Shown piece by piece: positions 1-6,297 of a DNA stretch of 30,234 nt (the stretch's first letter is position 1; the number at the start of each line of letters is the position of its first letter). The stretch is taken from positions 1 to 30,234 of IMG/VR virus record IMGVR_UViG_3300009373_000029; one strand, given 5' to 3'. The DNA comes from a virus. The position numbers were made by a program, and so were the translations under genes. The notes under the pieces were generated by a model. The model was given only the letters and a program-made list of their open reading frames with translations, searched no databases and was not told the origin of the DNA.

Positions 1-378
1 GTGTCCTTTAACTGCACTTCCATAAATCTTCTGTTTAAGTTTGTGAAGCTCAGCTTTTGCATTAACTTCCTCTTGCCAAGTGAAGGCTTCCCGCTGGATA
101 TTCTCCTCTAACTCAAGCTCTTTCTTCTCAAGTTCGTTCAGGTCCTTTCGAAACTTAACCTCAATTGAGCCCCACCTCTCCTCATTTTTAGTCCGTTTGA
201 GTATTGAGAGGCAGGCTCGGAGCCTTCTCTCACCAGCTATTAACCTGTTCTTGTCATCTATTACAATTGGGTGGATTAAACCATAGGTCATAATAGATTG
301 GGCAAGTTTGTCTACTCCCTCAAACTTCTTTCTAAACCTACTTCCTACTTGGATTTCGGTTATTTTAATTTTGGGCAT
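1..378 (-). CDS. ParB-like N-terminal domain protein (partial, runs off left end)
   Basis: The 126 visible residues read as the ParB/Srx-type N-terminal domain: an opening ITEIQVGSRFRKKF, then DKLAQSIMTYGLIHPIVI, the diagnostic box LIAGERRLRA (about residues 47-56), and later ELELEENIQREAFTW. This is the order seen in ParB-family proteins, which bind CTP or act as DNA-binding/nuclease modules; phages often carry such proteins outside any partition locus. The C-terminus is missing. The ATG at 378 overlaps the TGA of the upstream gene and is preceded by GGAGGAG. Family assignment is firm. The role, whether regulator, nuclease or segregation factor, is not shown by the fragment. Confidence 0.85.
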   Translation of the reverse strand, partial: MPKIKITEIQVGSRFRKKFEGVDKLAQSIMTYGLIHPIVIDDKNRLIAGERRLRACLSILKRTKNEERWGSIEVKFRKDLNELEKKELELEENIQREAFTWQEEVNAKAELHKLKQKIYGSAVKGH

Positions 379-758
379 CACTCCTCCAATATTTTAATTT
401 TGGTGAATTTGAGTCCTATTGCTTCTTTGTGAGTCATTGTCTTTCCGTCTACTACTACTATTCGTGAGCTAGGTAGACCCTTTATTGGGTTTAGTTTCTT
501 ATCTTTATCTACTGATATCATAAAGGGCGGCTGGTCTGGTTTAAGCTCTGGTTGGATTACTACGGGTTTAGTTGGCTCTGGTTTAATCTTATCATCTTTT
601 CCACAGAGGTGCGTAATGTCAATTGTGTCCTTTCCCTCAAGTCCACTGATTATCTCATCAAGCATGAGCTTAGCACAGTCTGCTTTAATCTCAAGCTCGT
701 GTATGTCCTTGGTGGTGTTAAGCATCTTACTTACTGCTCTAAGCATGTTTATTATCAT
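378..758 (-). CDS. Hypothetical protein, proline-rich middle
   Basis: A 126-residue protein not recognised. It starts MIINMLRAVSKML. The ATG at 758 was chosen over an upstream one at 779 because AAGGAGGACTT directly precedes it and the upstream ATG lies inside the repeat element at 771-791. An amphipathic N-terminal part (1-45) is followed by a linker rich in K, P and Q and a C-terminal block containing SSRIVVVDGKTMTHKEAIG. It lies directly downstream of one copy of the palindromic element, so it and the ParB-like gene may form a separately controlled unit at the end of the leftward operon. Confidence 0.7.
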   Translation of the reverse strand: MIINMLRAVSKMLNTTKDIHELEIKADCAKLMLDEIISGLEGKDTIDITHLCGKDDKIKPEPTKPVVIQPELKPDQPPFMISVDKDKKLNPIKGLPSSRIVVVDGKTMTHKEAIGLKFTKIKILEE

Positions 759-770
759 AAGTCCTCCTTG

Positions 771-791
771 TAATTTCAATTATTGAACTTA
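771..791 (-). repeat. Oriented palindromic junction element, copy 1
   Basis: Read on the minus strand this is TAAGTTCAA-TAA-TTGAAATTA. It is followed at once by ACAAGGAGG and the ATG at 758. It matches the copies at 9042, 14015, 16894, 21640 and 30043 and points in the direction of transcription. The stretch 792-887 upstream of it contains no gene that I can support. Confidence 0.8.
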
Positions 792-887
792 TCAGATAAG
801 GTAGAGGAGGGCTGCCTTGGTAGGAGTGAAAAATGTAAAGAACCCCCTTAGCATTTAACCAGGAGTGGGCACCCCCCTCTATGTAGA

Positions 888-1265
888 CTACCTTACTATC
901 TTCTTTATGTCGTTTGAGAAAACTCCCTCATACTCTTTAACACTAAGAGCTGCATCCAGCTCCAGCCCTTTTGTGTCTTCAGTGTCGAAGTCTCCCCAGG
1001 TTAGACCTAATCCCTCACAAATCTCCCTCAACCTGAATTGAGCATTACCTTCAGGTTTTAGGGTAGTGTTCTCGAATACATGCCCTGGTTTCAACTTGTC
1101 GTCAGTTGCTTTCACGTTAGGGTCTGCAAACTCGAACTCCCACTTTACATAAGGGTAGTTCTTACCTTCTGCTATTGAGCAATTTACTACTCTCAACCTG
1201 TAACTACCAGCTTCGGCATAACCAAAGCCGCCAGTCTCAGCATTAGGATTTACCGTGACTTTCAT
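888..1265 (-). CDS. Probable phage single-stranded DNA-binding protein (DUF669-like)
   Basis: A 125-residue protein starting MKVTVNPNAETGG. The ATG at 1265 has AAAGGAGGTAAAGCTG in front. The pattern of an early glycine-rich turn, VKWEFEF, HVFENTTL, then LREICEGLGL and a late VKEYEGVFSNDIKKIV resembles DUF669-type phage proteins, which replace SSB in recombination cassettes. Position supports this: it follows a Sak4-like ATPase and a RecB-like nuclease in the same run, the usual company of this family. It would coat ssDNA during replication or annealing. It ends with TAG; the frame after it is open for only two codons before another TAG. Confidence 0.65.
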   Translation of the reverse strand: MKVTVNPNAETGGFGYAEAGSYRLRVVNCSIAEGKNYPYVKWEFEFADPNVKATDDKLKPGHVFENTTLKPEGNAQFRLREICEGLGLTWGDFDTEDTKGLELDAALSVKEYEGVFSNDIKKIVR

Positions 1266-1404
1266 CAGCTTTACCTCCTTTCTTTTGGATTTTGTGTTCT
1301 TTAAGCCAAGCATCACGCTTAGCCTTTTTGTGCTGCTTTTGAAGAACCTCCATTGTCATTTCGATGTCAGTGAGACCTGGTGTGTATCTTTTACTCTTCT
1401 TCAT
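1243..1404 (-). CDS. Small basic hypothetical protein
   Basis: A 53-residue ORF, MKKSKRYTPGLTDIEMTMEV and onward, lysine-rich and probably helical. The ATG at 1404 is preceded by GGGGAAAGTG. It fills the gap between the microgene at 1391-1468 and the ssDNA-binding gene, overlapping the latter's first codons in another frame. The composition (K/Q/H-rich, no hydrophobic segment) suggests a nucleic-acid-associated or adaptor peptide, but there is no family match that I recognise. Confidence 0.55.
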   Translation of the reverse strand: MKKSKRYTPGLTDIEMTMEVLQKQHKKAKRDAWLKEHKIQKKGGKADESHGKS

Positions 1405-1468
1405 CACTTTCCCCTTCTACCTCTACATAAGATATTGTTGATATACTATAGGTATATGTGTCTTCCAT
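1391..1468 (-). CDS. Acidic microprotein
   Basis: A 25-residue ORF, MEDTYTYSISTISYVEVEGE then SDEEE. Its ATG overlaps the TAA of the Sak4-like gene (TAATG) with GGAGGGAGGTA immediately upstream, a strong translational-coupling arrangement. Its end overlaps the next small ORF. Very short and acidic; function unknown. It is listed because the ribosome site and tiling are good, although a non-functional leader ORF is possible. Confidence 0.45.
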   Translation of the reverse strand: MEDTYTYSISTISYVEVEGESDEEE

Positions 1469-2229
1469 TACCTCCCTCCATAAAGTTTACTGAAGTCAGA
1501 TGGAACTATCATGGGTATGTCTCTTGATGTTCTACAAGACCTCATACTGTCACCAACAGTTAACATCTCATAAGTAACCTTATCTCCTCTTACAGTTTTA
1601 CGGAGCCAATACACCTCCTCAAACCCAACCCCTATCTTATCCTTCATTTGACCATCAATTAAGGGAAGGTAAGAAATCCTCCCAGTCAACTCATCTTTAT
1701 CTGCTCTCTCATGACAGATGAAGATTACGTTACACTTAAGTCTAAGGAGTGTATTATTAACTGTTTCATAGTTGGTAAGGGCTACACCATAGAGAGGGAG
1801 GGTCATAGTAGATGTTGAATTAGCCGCCATTAAGAGTCTTTTAAGATGCTCATTCATGGAGGTATAGCTGTCTAATACCACGGTTTTAATCTTTATCTTC
1901 TTGCCCTCCCTTTCAATAGTGCAATCATTATCAACAAGAGTTTGTATCATCTCAGCCAATCTCATATAACCCTTAGGTTTAGCCATGGTTACACGAGACC
2001 CTGGCTTAGGGTCTAATCCCGCTAACCTAACAAGAGTTAGTTCTGAAAGAGGGTCATCAATAGCCCATTGGATAATATCCCCCTTCTCTAACTTCCCTGA
2101 GATATTGTGCATCTTGTGAAGCTTGTTATCCACGTCTAAAAATAGAACGGGACCAGGTGCAGTTGAAGCGGCTGTGGTTTTACCACTCCCTGGTGGTCCT
2201 ATCAGTAGACAACTGAAGATTTTCTCCAT
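1468..2229 (-). CDS. Sak4-like RecA-fold ATPase (recombination)
   Basis: A 253-residue protein with Walker A GPPGSGKTT at residues 11-19 and a Walker B strand TVVLD ending at Asp120, followed by SYTSMNEHLKRL. A later strand VIFICHERADKDELTGR resembles the sensor region of RecA-type P-loop proteins. Length and motif layout fit the Sak4-like AAA ATPases that phages use for single-strand annealing recombination with a cognate ssDNA-binding protein, which is encoded just downstream. It starts at ATG 2229, overlapping the TAA of the preceding gene. The P-loop assignment is certain; the Sak4 label is by similarity and neighbourhood. Confidence 0.8.
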   Translation of the reverse strand: MEKIFSCLLIGPPGSGKTTAASTAPGPVLFLDVDNKLHKMHNISGKLEKGDIIQWAIDDPLSELTLVRLAGLDPKPGSRVTMAKPKGYMRLAEMIQTLVDNDCTIEREGKKIKIKTVVLDSYTSMNEHLKRLLMAANSTSTMTLPLYGVALTNYETVNNTLLRLKCNVIFICHERADKDELTGRISYLPLIDGQMKDKIGVGFEEVYWLRKTVRGDKVTYEMLTVGDSMRSCRTSRDIPMIVPSDFSKLYGGR

Positions 2230-2492
2230 TATTTACCCTCCAATTTGTCTTTAGTTAACCAAAGGTGTATTTTACCATCTATCCTTGCTCTTCTAACATA
2301 ACCAACGCCTAGTTGTCCAGCAAACTTTCTTAATAAGTATACGTTCCCTTGCTTAATCTCATCCTCATCAAAAACTATAGACTTGGTTGAGTCCAACACT
2401 TTTAAGGCGTTTAATACAGTCTCGTAAGGGAACTTACAACTTCTAGTAATAGATGGTCTGTCAGCTGTCTTAAAGTTAATCATGTTTTTCAT
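2229..2492 (-). CDS. Hypothetical protein between nuclease and ATPase genes
   Basis: An 87-residue protein. The ATG at 2492 forms an ATGA overlap with the nuclease stop and has GGAGGTGAAGAA in front. The C-terminal half (GQLGVGYVRRARIDGKIHLW) looks like a small beta-rich unit; the N-terminal half contains a helical segment, ETVLNALKVLD. The family is not recognised. Tight coupling to the nuclease upstream and the Sak4-like ATPase downstream suggests an accessory part in recombination or replication. Confidence 0.7.
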   Translation of the reverse strand: MKNMINFKTADRPSITRSCKFPYETVLNALKVLDSTKSIVFDEDEIKQGNVYLLRKFAGQLGVGYVRRARIDGKIHLWLTKDKLEGK

Positions 2493-3343
2493 TTCTTCAC
2501 CTCCTCTACCTCTTTAAACGGTTCCCATTTTTCCACTTTATACTCCCTCTCAATAACCCGATGGTCCTCCCCATACATGCAGAGTGTCTTAAAAGGGCAT
2601 TCAGAGTTGTAACTATAACATTGGTCCTTTCTTTCACACTCATAGAACTCATTCTCTTTCTCACACCAAAGAATATCCCTAATATACCTCTGAACATTAA
2701 GCTTAAACCTCTCCCTGAGTTGGGTAGTCCTGGTCTTAGGGTCTCGGTAGAAGTGTTCCTCAGCCTTCTTGGTCTTCTCAGTTACCCTCTTAGTTTCCTT
2801 CCAGGGTTGAAGAGCATTAACTACGCAGCCAAAGCATTTCTCCCCGAAGTAAGCTTCTGCGCACAGGATATACCCAGTTATTTGGAAGTCAAGGTCAAAC
2901 TGTTTGAAGTAGTTGAAGTTAAGGACAGATGCTGTTTTATGCTCAACTATCCAAAGCTCCTTTCCCCATCTAACTGGTAAGTCTATCCTCCCTGCATAGA
3001 GTATATCTCCTATAGGATAAACGAAGCCTATCTCGGGCTTAGCCGCCAGTGTAAAAGGCTCCTTAGCATACACCTTTGCATACCATCTTAAAAGCTTCTC
3101 CCCATTTTCCTGAGTTCTAAGGCTATCACCTTCCCTATCTTTGTAGGTTTCCCTGAAAATCGCAATAGCTTTATCCATGCTATTGGAATTATACCACATC
3201 TCTAGGGCTTTGTGAATAGCCCCTCCAAATTCTAACGGAGCACTGGTCACCTTAGGGGTTAGGTGCCTAACCATCCTATAATAGTACTTCTTCCGACATT
3301 CGAGAAAAGTACTAAGCATTGTGTAATCCCAGACTCTCTCCAT
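2489..3343 (-). CDS. RecB/Cas4-like PD-(D/E)XK nuclease with cysteine cluster
   Basis: A 284-residue protein starting MERVWDYTMLSTFLECRKKY, a typical opening of the RecB-like (PDDEXK_1) family. It has the helix motif GGAIHKALE (His44), the catalytic strand pair AGRIDLPVRW (Asp121) and LWIVEHKTA (Glu134, Lys136), and a cysteine-rich C-terminus (CERKDQCYSYNSECPFKTLC). Together with Cys16 the late cysteines could hold a 4Fe-4S cluster as in AddB and Cas4. It probably processes DNA ends for the Sak4/ssDNA-binding pair downstream. The start at ATG 3343 has AAAGGAG in front. No CRISPR array or other cas gene is present. Confidence 0.85.
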   Translation of the reverse strand: MERVWDYTMLSTFLECRKKYYYRMVRHLTPKVTSAPLEFGGAIHKALEMWYNSNSMDKAIAIFRETYKDREGDSLRTQENGEKLLRWYAKVYAKEPFTLAAKPEIGFVYPIGDILYAGRIDLPVRWGKELWIVEHKTASVLNFNYFKQFDLDFQITGYILCAEAYFGEKCFGCVVNALQPWKETKRVTEKTKKAEEHFYRDPKTRTTQLRERFKLNVQRYIRDILWCEKENEFYECERKDQCYSYNSECPFKTLCMYGEDHRVIEREYKVEKWEPFKEVEEVKK

Positions 3344-3355
3344 CGCTTCTCCTTT

Positions 3356-3583
3356 CTACATTTTTACTAGTTTAAATACTACGATGTTCCTTACATCTTT
3401 CCTAGCCTTTAGCTTCTTAACTATAGCTAAAGCCTTCTCCTTAGTGTTAGCAAAATATACTGGGTCTGATTCTACTTCGTAGAATATTGCATACTTTGCT
3501 TTTTTAGGGTTACCACGTATTACATCAATGCTCATTTTTGCCCGTGCCCGTGTGTCATTACCCCAATAACCGAAACATGCCAT
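3356..3583 (-). CDS. Small hypothetical protein
   Basis: A 75-residue basic protein with an alternating strand/helix look: KYAIFYEVESDPVYFANTKE, KALAIVKKLKARKD, then VRNIVVFKLVKM. The layout (strand, helix, strand) suggests a small alpha/beta fold, but I recognise no family. It starts at ATG 3583 just after the radical SAM gene stop, with GGGGGTG upstream. It ends in TAG, and the nuclease gene begins four codons later in the same frame behind its own AAAGGAG site, so the TAG behaves as a normal stop. Confidence 0.7.
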   Translation of the reverse strand: MACFGYWGNDTRARAKMSIDVIRGNPKKAKYAIFYEVESDPVYFANTKEKALAIVKKLKARKDVRNIVVFKLVKM

Positions 3584-3584
3584 C

Positions 3585-4436
3585 TCAATTCACCCCCTTC
3601 CCCTTAATCTCAACTGAACAGTGCCCCCACTCTTGAAACCTATTAAACTTCACCTTTACATCACATGGGTTGCACACCCCATATTCTTCACATCTTCTAA
3701 ACCCTCTAATTAACTTAACCTTATCATTTAATATGTGACCCATTGGGTTAATATCATTGTAGAGGTCATGATGACATCTAAAAATAAAACCAGAGGGGTT
3801 TATCAAGAGCTCAGAAGGCTTACACTTAACAGTTAGTTTTCTAAGTTTAGTGCAAGCATTTTGATATTTGTAAGTGTTCTTCTCCCAACCAGTGCTTAAA
3901 AACCTTTTAGTTCTAAAGTCTATGCCCCTCTCCTTACACATCCTAATCATAGACCTGTTAGTGTTCATAAACATAATATTATCAAATCCCCAGATGCCCA
4001 CCTTATACCCCATCTTTTGAAGGGTGTGAACCTTGCTAACCATCTCAGCTTGATTGGTTTTTTTGTGTAGGCTAAACCTAATACTGGCATATTTAGCTCT
4101 TCTTTTAAATACGTAAGGGTCAACTCTACTTACGAACTCATCCAGGTTAAACATACCATTAGTTACTAGGTCTAACCCTATCCCCTTACGATATAAACCA
4201 TCTACTATGGTATAAAATTGTGGGTGGATAGTCGGCTCTCCTCCTTGGAGAGTAAGAGGTAGGTCTGCTCTGTTCTGTATGCGAGCCAAACCATCTATCC
4301 ACCCCGTAGCTCCTAACTCCTCCGTCTTAACGAGCCTGTCGAACCTATTGATACAGTAGGTGCAAGCCATGTTACACCGAAAAGTTAAGAAAACTCCTAC
4401 GTAGTTATAAGTTTTGGGTAGTGTGATTGGTCTCAT
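3585..4436 (-). CDS. Radical SAM enzyme with C-terminal cysteine cluster
   Basis: A 283-residue protein. The radical SAM CX3CX2C motif is Cys21, Cys25, Cys28 (FRCNMACTYC), followed by the glycine/glutamate motif LQGGEPTIHP used for SAM binding. The C-terminus has several cysteines and histidines (FRCHHDLY, RRCEEYGVCNPCDV, GHCSVE), like SPASM or twitch auxiliary Fe-S domains. Such enzymes make a 5'-deoxyadenosyl radical to modify peptides, nucleotides or sugars; the substrate here is unknown. It overlaps the end of the E1-beta gene by 32 bases, so the two are probably translated together. Alternative: a tRNA or peptide modifying enzyme. Confidence 0.88.
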   Translation of the reverse strand: MRPITLPKTYNYVGVFLTFRCNMACTYCINRFDRLVKTEELGATGWIDGLARIQNRADLPLTLQGGEPTIHPQFYTIVDGLYRKGIGLDLVTNGMFNLDEFVSRVDPYVFKRRAKYASIRFSLHKKTNQAEMVSKVHTLQKMGYKVGIWGFDNIMFMNTNRSMIRMCKERGIDFRTKRFLSTGWEKNTYKYQNACTKLRKLTVKCKPSELLINPSGFIFRCHHDLYNDINPMGHILNDKVKLIRGFRRCEEYGVCNPCDVKVKFNRFQEWGHCSVEIKGKGVN

Positions 4437-4944
4437 ATAAGTCCTTTTCTTCTATTACCAAAGTTGGTAATGGTGAGATAAACATACTGTTGTAGAGGCT
4501 TTGTATTCTCTCAGGTTTTACTAATCGGACGGTTGTGATGTGGGGCTCAAACACGTTGGTGAAGTCATGGTTGTGTTGAAGACCTACATCAAATTTGCCA
4601 TCCTGGGAACCAATTATCGCTCTGATTAGGATTGGAAGAGTGAATTGCCCACCACTCATCTTCGGCACTAGAGCCATGTGGTTTATAATTGCATCGGCGG
4701 CTATTAGCATGAAGTCCATTCTTTGGAACACCACTATAGGTTTGTAGCCTTGCATCGCAAGACCTATTGCAGCCCCTGCAATTAAGTTTTCGCAGATGGG
4801 CATCTCTAAGCATTTTTTCGCATTTACTTTGGTCATGGTGCCATATATATCTCCTGCGTTTTTTAACCCTTCTCCGAGGAACACGGTCTTTGGTTGTTCT
4901 CCTAGCCATGTCATCACCTCCGTTAGTTCTTGTTTATAGGTCAT
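4405..4944 (-). CDS. TPP enzyme, E1-beta-like pyrimidine-binding subunit (minimal)
   Basis: A 179-residue protein matching the transketolase pyrimidine-binding domain of E1-beta dehydrogenase subunits. It has MPICENLIAGAAIGLAMQGY with the expected catalytic Glu52 that activates thiamine diphosphate, then DFMLIAADAIINHMA, the hallmark MSGGQF, LPILIRAIIG, and a QHNHDFTNVFEPHI segment like the family QHSQS...F.H. The usual C-terminal transketolase domain (about 130-150 residues) is absent; the protein ends soon after VIEEKDLYE. The partner E1-alpha-like gene lies three genes upstream. Together they could form a minimal heteromeric TPP decarboxylase, ligase or transketolase. It starts at ATG 4944, overlapping the zinc ribbon gene, with AAGGAG in front. 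Confidence 0.85.
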   Translation of the reverse strand: MTYKQELTEVMTWLGEQPKTVFLGEGLKNAGDIYGTMTKVNAKKCLEMPICENLIAGAAIGLAMQGYKPIVVFQRMDFMLIAADAIINHMALVPKMSGGQFTLPILIRAIIGSQDGKFDVGLQHNHDFTNVFEPHITTVRLVKPERIQSLYNSMFISPLPTLVIEEKDLYETNHTTQNL

Positions 4945-5087
4945 ATTATCTCCTTTATTTTCTCTTTTTTATATTCATAGCCGCACAAAGGGCATTTTTC
5001 GTGTTGAATGCCAAACTCTGCATGGCAGTTACCACATGTTACTTCAACTTTTACAATCCCTAATCTAATTAGGTCTTTAAGTTTCAT
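4941..5087 (-). CDS. Small zinc-ribbon protein between TPP subunit genes
   Basis: A 48-residue ORF, MKLKDLIRLGIVKVEVTCGN and onward, with two zinc knuckles, CGNC and CPLCGY, separated by about ten residues: a complete four-cysteine ribbon. It ends with a basic helix (KKEKIKEII). Its TGA overlaps the E1-beta ATG. No clear ribosome site precedes ATG 5087, so it may depend on coupling to the broken gene upstream. Such ribbons often bind nucleic acid or act as protein adaptors; the role here is unknown. Confidence 0.65.
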   Translation of the reverse strand: MKLKDLIRLGIVKVEVTCGNCHAEFGIQHEKCPLCGYEYKKEKIKEII

Positions 5088-5238
5088 TAGTTTGTTTTTG
5101 CCTTATGCTGTCAAGCACCTCCCATGTAGTGGGTTTATCAAGCCGCTTTAGAAATCGTATTTACCTTTCCAAAGGATAAAACCCTTGGTGCCATAGAAAT
5201 AACAATTTCCATAAGAAACCATATTCCTTTACTTTCAT
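5077..5238 (-). pseudogene. Small gene interrupted by an in-frame TAA
   Basis: A strong site (AAAAAGGAGGTAGTT) precedes ATG 5238. The first 25 codons read MKVKEYGFLWKLLFLWHQGF then YPLER, followed by TAA (5161-5163). The same frame then continues for 27 coding-looking codons (IRFLKRLDKPTTWEVLDSIR and onward) to a TAA at 5077 that overlaps the next gene's start. The second part has no start codon of its own, so this looks like one 53-codon gene with a nonsense codon. A real 25-residue peptide, or a sequencing error, cannot be excluded. Confidence 0.5.
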
Positions 5239-5265
5239 AACTACCTCCTTTTTCTAACTACAATT

Positions 5266-5460
5266 TTAACACCCCATCCCTTCTACTGTTGCCTGTTTTA
5301 TTATATCTTCTTGGGGGACACTTACATAGTGATGTTTACAAATCCAGACCTTCTTCCCATTGTGTTCTACCACCTGAAAATCTTTGGTAATGGGTTTCTT
5401 GCAGATAGGGCACTGACCCTTATCTACTCTACTAGATACAATGTTATTACATTGAGACAT
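5266..5460 (-). CDS. Small zinc-finger protein
   Basis: A 64-residue protein starting MSQCNNIVSSRVDKGQCPIC. Metal ligands are CPIC followed about 23 residues later by ICKHH, a treble-clef or ribbon-like arrangement (CX2C...CXHH). ATG 5460 was preferred over an in-frame GTG six bases upstream; both lie in the last codons of the E1-alpha gene, with GGGGGTAGG upstream. It sits between the two TPP subunit genes, so it may be a small accessory of the same pathway or an unrelated phage zinc finger. Confidence 0.7.
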   Translation of the reverse strand: MSQCNNIVSSRVDKGQCPICKKPITKDFQVVEHNGKKVWICKHHYVSVPQEDIIKQATVEGMGC

Positions 5461-6085
5461 GTGCACCTACCCCCACGTGAGGCCACCTTCTCACATAGTT
5501 ATACCTTATTATATTCCTCGCAACCATTGGTGTAAAGTTATGCCATCTCTCTTCTTTGGTGCTCTCCACCGCAAGGTCATTATCCTCTATTATGAAGGTG
5601 AGAGGTAGACTGCGGGAGTTGCCAAACCTCACTGCCTCCATAAAATGCCCAGTGTCTTCTCCACCATCTCCCACGAAGCACCAGACATGACCTTTAGACC
5701 TCTTCTTTTTTAATCCAAGGGCTAGACCTACAGCAATAGCACACCCTCCACCCACTATCGCTGAGGTTAGGAAGTTAATTGACTTATCGTAGATGTGCAT
5801 GCTCCTTCCCTCTCCTTTGCAGATGCCACTCTTCCTACCTAAGATTTCATCATGGAGCTTTTGGGCATCTCCTCCTTTTAAGAGATAGTGGTAATGGTTT
5901 CTATGAGAACTAACTACCCAATCTTTAGGTTTAATTGAACTAAAGAGTGAGATTAGCTGCTCCTCATTTCCTCCTGATAAGTGGATGGGGCAGGAAATCT
6001 TACCTTGTTTAAATAAAGTCTTAATGTTCTCCTCAAACCCTATGAGCTCTTCCTTTGTCCATCTCTTATTAGGTATACTCTTCAT
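5447..6085 (-). CDS. TPP enzyme, E1-alpha-like diphosphate-binding subunit (minimal)
   Basis: A 212-residue protein aligning by eye with E1-alpha dehydrogenase subunits: SSHRNHYHYLLKGGD (61-73, compare RDHGH.L..G.D), ILGRKSGICKGEGRSMH (81-97), AIVGGGCAIAVGLALG, and the thiamine diphosphate/magnesium motif starting GDG at 139-141 and ending at Asn169 (FIIEDND). Family E1-alpha chains are 320-360 residues; this one stops after the cofactor domain. With the E1-beta-like subunit it would bind TPP at a shared interface and act on a 2-keto acid or ketose; the substrate is unknown. It starts at ATG 6085 with an ATGA overlap to the membrane protein gene. Confidence 0.86.
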   Translation of the reverse strand: MKSIPNKRWTKEELIGFEENIKTLFKQGKISCPIHLSGGNEEQLISLFSSIKPKDWVVSSHRNHYHYLLKGGDAQKLHDEILGRKSGICKGEGRSMHIYDKSINFLTSAIVGGGCAIAVGLALGLKKKRSKGHVWCFVGDGGEDTGHFMEAVRFGNSRSLPLTFIIEDNDLAVESTKEERWHNFTPMVARNIIRYNYVRRWPHVGVGAHVSM

Positions 6086-6297
6086 CTTAATATCTTTGAT
6101 ACCTCCATCATCGCCTCTACTTTACCGTTTATGAGCAATGGGTGATAAATACCCTGTTGACTTTTAATTACATCAAGGTATTTATTCATGCTCTTTAATA
6201 TCCTTATGCTCTCCCTTATCTTACCTATTTCAAACCAGACCTTCGCTGTTATTATAAGACATAAAATGTGGAATAAAGTAACTATCAAAGTCCCCAT
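6082..6297 (-). CDS. Small membrane-anchored protein
   Basis: A 71-residue protein with one hydrophobic N-terminal segment (about residues 3-22, LIVTLFHILCLIITAKVWF) and a charged cytoplasmic-type tail with helix-forming repeats (KIRESIRILKSMNKYLDVIK). It overlaps the radical SAM gene upstream by 13 bases and the E1-alpha gene downstream by four. It may tether the encoded pathway to the membrane, but it could equally be an unrelated phage membrane peptide. Confidence 0.7.
   Translation of the reverse strand: MGTLIVTLFHILCLIITAKVWFEIGKIRESIRILKSMNKYLDVIKSQQGIYHPLLINGKVEAMMEVSKILR

Noticed and set aside
771-791. Junction element as a simple Rho-independent terminator
   Set aside because: The stem is A/T-rich with a conserved mismatch and no T run, and it sits next to starts rather than only after operons. 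A regulatory or processing role fits better.
2489-3343. Cas4 nuclease indicating a CRISPR system
   Set aside because: The RecB/Cas4-like nuclease sits with phage recombination genes and no other cas gene or array is present.
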